A stretch of 64,000 nt of DNA from Oasisia sp. SBJ-2009 (Eukaryota; Annelida; Polychaeta; Sabellida; Siboglinidae), in assembly GCA_964017155.1 (NCBI GenBank), contig OZ024863.1, positions 46,696,864 through 46,760,863 on the forward strand, given 5' to 3'. Positions 62,477 to 64,000 of this stretch are shown here, piece after piece. The position numbers and the translations under genes are program-made. Below the pieces are notes generated by a model that saw only the letters and a list, made by a program, of their open reading frames with translations, did not search any database and was not told the origin of the DNA. How positions within the stretch are numbered: the first letter of the stretch is position 1; each line of letters begins with the position of its first letter.

Positions 62477-62550
62477 CACCTCTCCAGTGTAGTGCAGTCA
62501 ACATAAAGACAACTCTGAAGATTCAAACCCCTACAGCAAGTTTAATTTAT
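62477..62550 (+). repeat. three-copy dispersed repeat, copy 3
   Basis: Shares ctctcca, tagtgcagtc and gattcaaacccc with copy 1. Confidence 0.6.
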
Positions 62551-62689
62551 AACAGCACACATACAGGCAAGACTAAAATTCCTTTCACTATATATGCGTT
62601 GATAATCAATTAGCATGCACTGCTGTCAAAACGTTTCCAGTCATCGTTCGTCCGACTCTCGGAACGCTTCCTTAATTATACACTTATTC

Positions 62690-62890
62690 TTTTGCCTGAT
62701 TTTATGTGCAATCACAATCCGTGACTGCTGTCAATCATCGTTCCTTAATCTACATTACTGCAACATCTACACACTACACCAGATTCTTCTGCCTGATTTT
62801 ATGTCCTTTATTTCCACCATACATGCAATCACTATCCGTGACTGTCGATCATTGGTCCTGAATCTACATTACTGCAACATTCAATTACCA
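62690..62890 (+). repeat. tandem duplication, about 100-120 bp
   Basis: tgcctgattttatg, atccgtgactg and aatctacattactgcaacat each occur twice in order. Confidence 0.8.
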
Positions 62891-63161
62891 GGACTAATCT
62901 TGCTACAACCACTAATTACTAGACTTTTAACTACACACGGTGGAGGTGGATTTACATTACAAAGTGTTTGCAGTGAGTGTGTGTGTGTGCACATGCATGT
63001 ATGGTCAGTGGTCACGCTGTGTCTTACTCTTAAGTCATAACTGGTCAAGTCTTTGCATTGTACACATACCTCAGTGTATCACAACGTAAATGGTAGGTCA
63101 TTTTTAGGCATACAAATTATGCAGTACTCTATACACACTAATTATTGTTGTATAACACAAT

Positions 63162-63890
63162 CAACTCTCCATATTCCTTGTATACATTACGTTCATTCCT
63201 AAACTTATTACATTATCAATTTATTTTTATTAAGGCAAGATTCCTTATTCCACAAAGTTCTTATTCTAAGAAATCTTGCCTTAATGTGGTATTCTTCTAG
63301 CTTGATGAATATATCAACGAATTAAAAATTTATAATACAATTCTTATGTCGTAGCGGCTAGACAATGGGGGAGGTACCAACTAGAACTACAATCGACACT
63401 AGCTGCTTAATCGTATTCTTTATTATATCCAGAGTACACACACAAACTCGAATGACAATGCCTGTCCAACCAGCTAATCTTCCTGCCAACTACAGTGTCC
63501 AGCTATCCCCCAAACCACTAATGACCAATACAGTCAACTTTCTAATCTCCTGCCAGGGAGTAGAGGTCCCAGCTGTATCTGACACTGCCACCTGTACTTT
63601 AATTAGTATAATATTCATTAATATATGTAATAACTTATAATGAAATTAATAGATGTAATAACTTATAATGACCCCTGCCATATTAACACAACACAACTCT
63701 CCATATTCCTTGTATACATTACATTCATTTCTAAACTTATTACACTTATTAATTTATTTGTATTAAGGCAAAATTCCTTATTTCACAAAGTTCTTATTCT
63801 ATGAAATCTTGCCTTAATATGATATTCTTCCAGCTTGATGAACATATCAACAAATTTATAATTTATAACTGTGATTCTTACACCCTACTG
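63162..63890 (+). repeat. direct repeats of about 190 bp, offset 532 bp
   Basis: 63,162-63,353 and 63,694-63,890 share caactctccatattccttg and tcttgccttaat. Within each copy, attaaggcaa and ttgccttaat form a short inverted pair. Confidence 0.85.
63470..63560 (+). repeat. dispersed repeat, also at 40.6 kb
   Basis: Contains tgccaactacagtgtccagc and caatacagtcaactttc, related to 40,560-40,690 on the other strand. Confidence 0.55.
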
Positions 63891-64000
63891 AAACGCCTGC
63901 CACACAGACCACACAAAGTTGAGTGAAAGGATTTGCTGACCACAACTGACATTGATCAAGTAATGATTTGTCCCTGACCACCCAATTAATTAACATTCAA

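Overview
This is a piece of an animal nuclear genome. It is AT-rich and intron-rich, full of microsatellites, minisatellites and short inverted-repeat transposons, with GT-AG introns and no prokaryotic gene layout. The protein matches and the SINE, MITE and foldback content fit an invertebrate, perhaps a mollusc or another lophotrochozoan. The phylum is inferred, not shown. All protein matches rest on remembered human sequences, because no search could be run.

From 1 to about 24.4 kb I recognise no gene. This part holds minisatellites (0.84-1.25 and 11.9-12.5 kb), a GC-rich island (5.7-6.2 kb), a 413-bp (GT)n tract (15.4 kb), a compound tetranucleotide ladder (16.45-16.76 kb), a tRNA-derived SINE (18.1-18.4 kb), foldback arms (21.6 and 23.3 kb) and several MITE-like repeats.

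From 24.96 to 46.73 kb the minus strand carries the first 20 coding exons of SZT2, the KICSTOR subunit that brings GATOR1 to lysosomes to restrain mTORC1. Every exon junction checked keeps the reading frame, giving 945 codons. That is roughly the first quarter of the family's usual length; the rest was not found in the window. The introns hold a TA-flanked DNA transposon (29,365-30,667), a 1.46-kb terminal-inverted-repeat element (37,859-39,320), a 42-bp minisatellite, SINEs and an (AGTAC)n tract touching a splice acceptor.

From 46.71 to 53.06 kb the plus strand carries a complete MED8 (Mediator head module) in seven coding exons, 248 codons. MED8 and SZT2 are head to head, as in the human genome. 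Here their predicted first coding exons overlap: the MED8 ATGCAG lies inside SZT2 coding exon 1 on the other strand. MED8 intron 6 contains a 110-bp tandem duplication carrying two splice-ready microexons (27 and 30 nt), both in frame.

From 55.13 to 57.53 kb, and possibly to 60.6 kb, the minus strand carries an unrecognised proline-rich protein gene. It has a 7-residue VPPxNC-type repeat and an 8-residue ERLGDSSL repeat, and it converges on MED8. From 57.6 to 64 kb there are tandem and dispersed duplications, including a 65-bp satellite.
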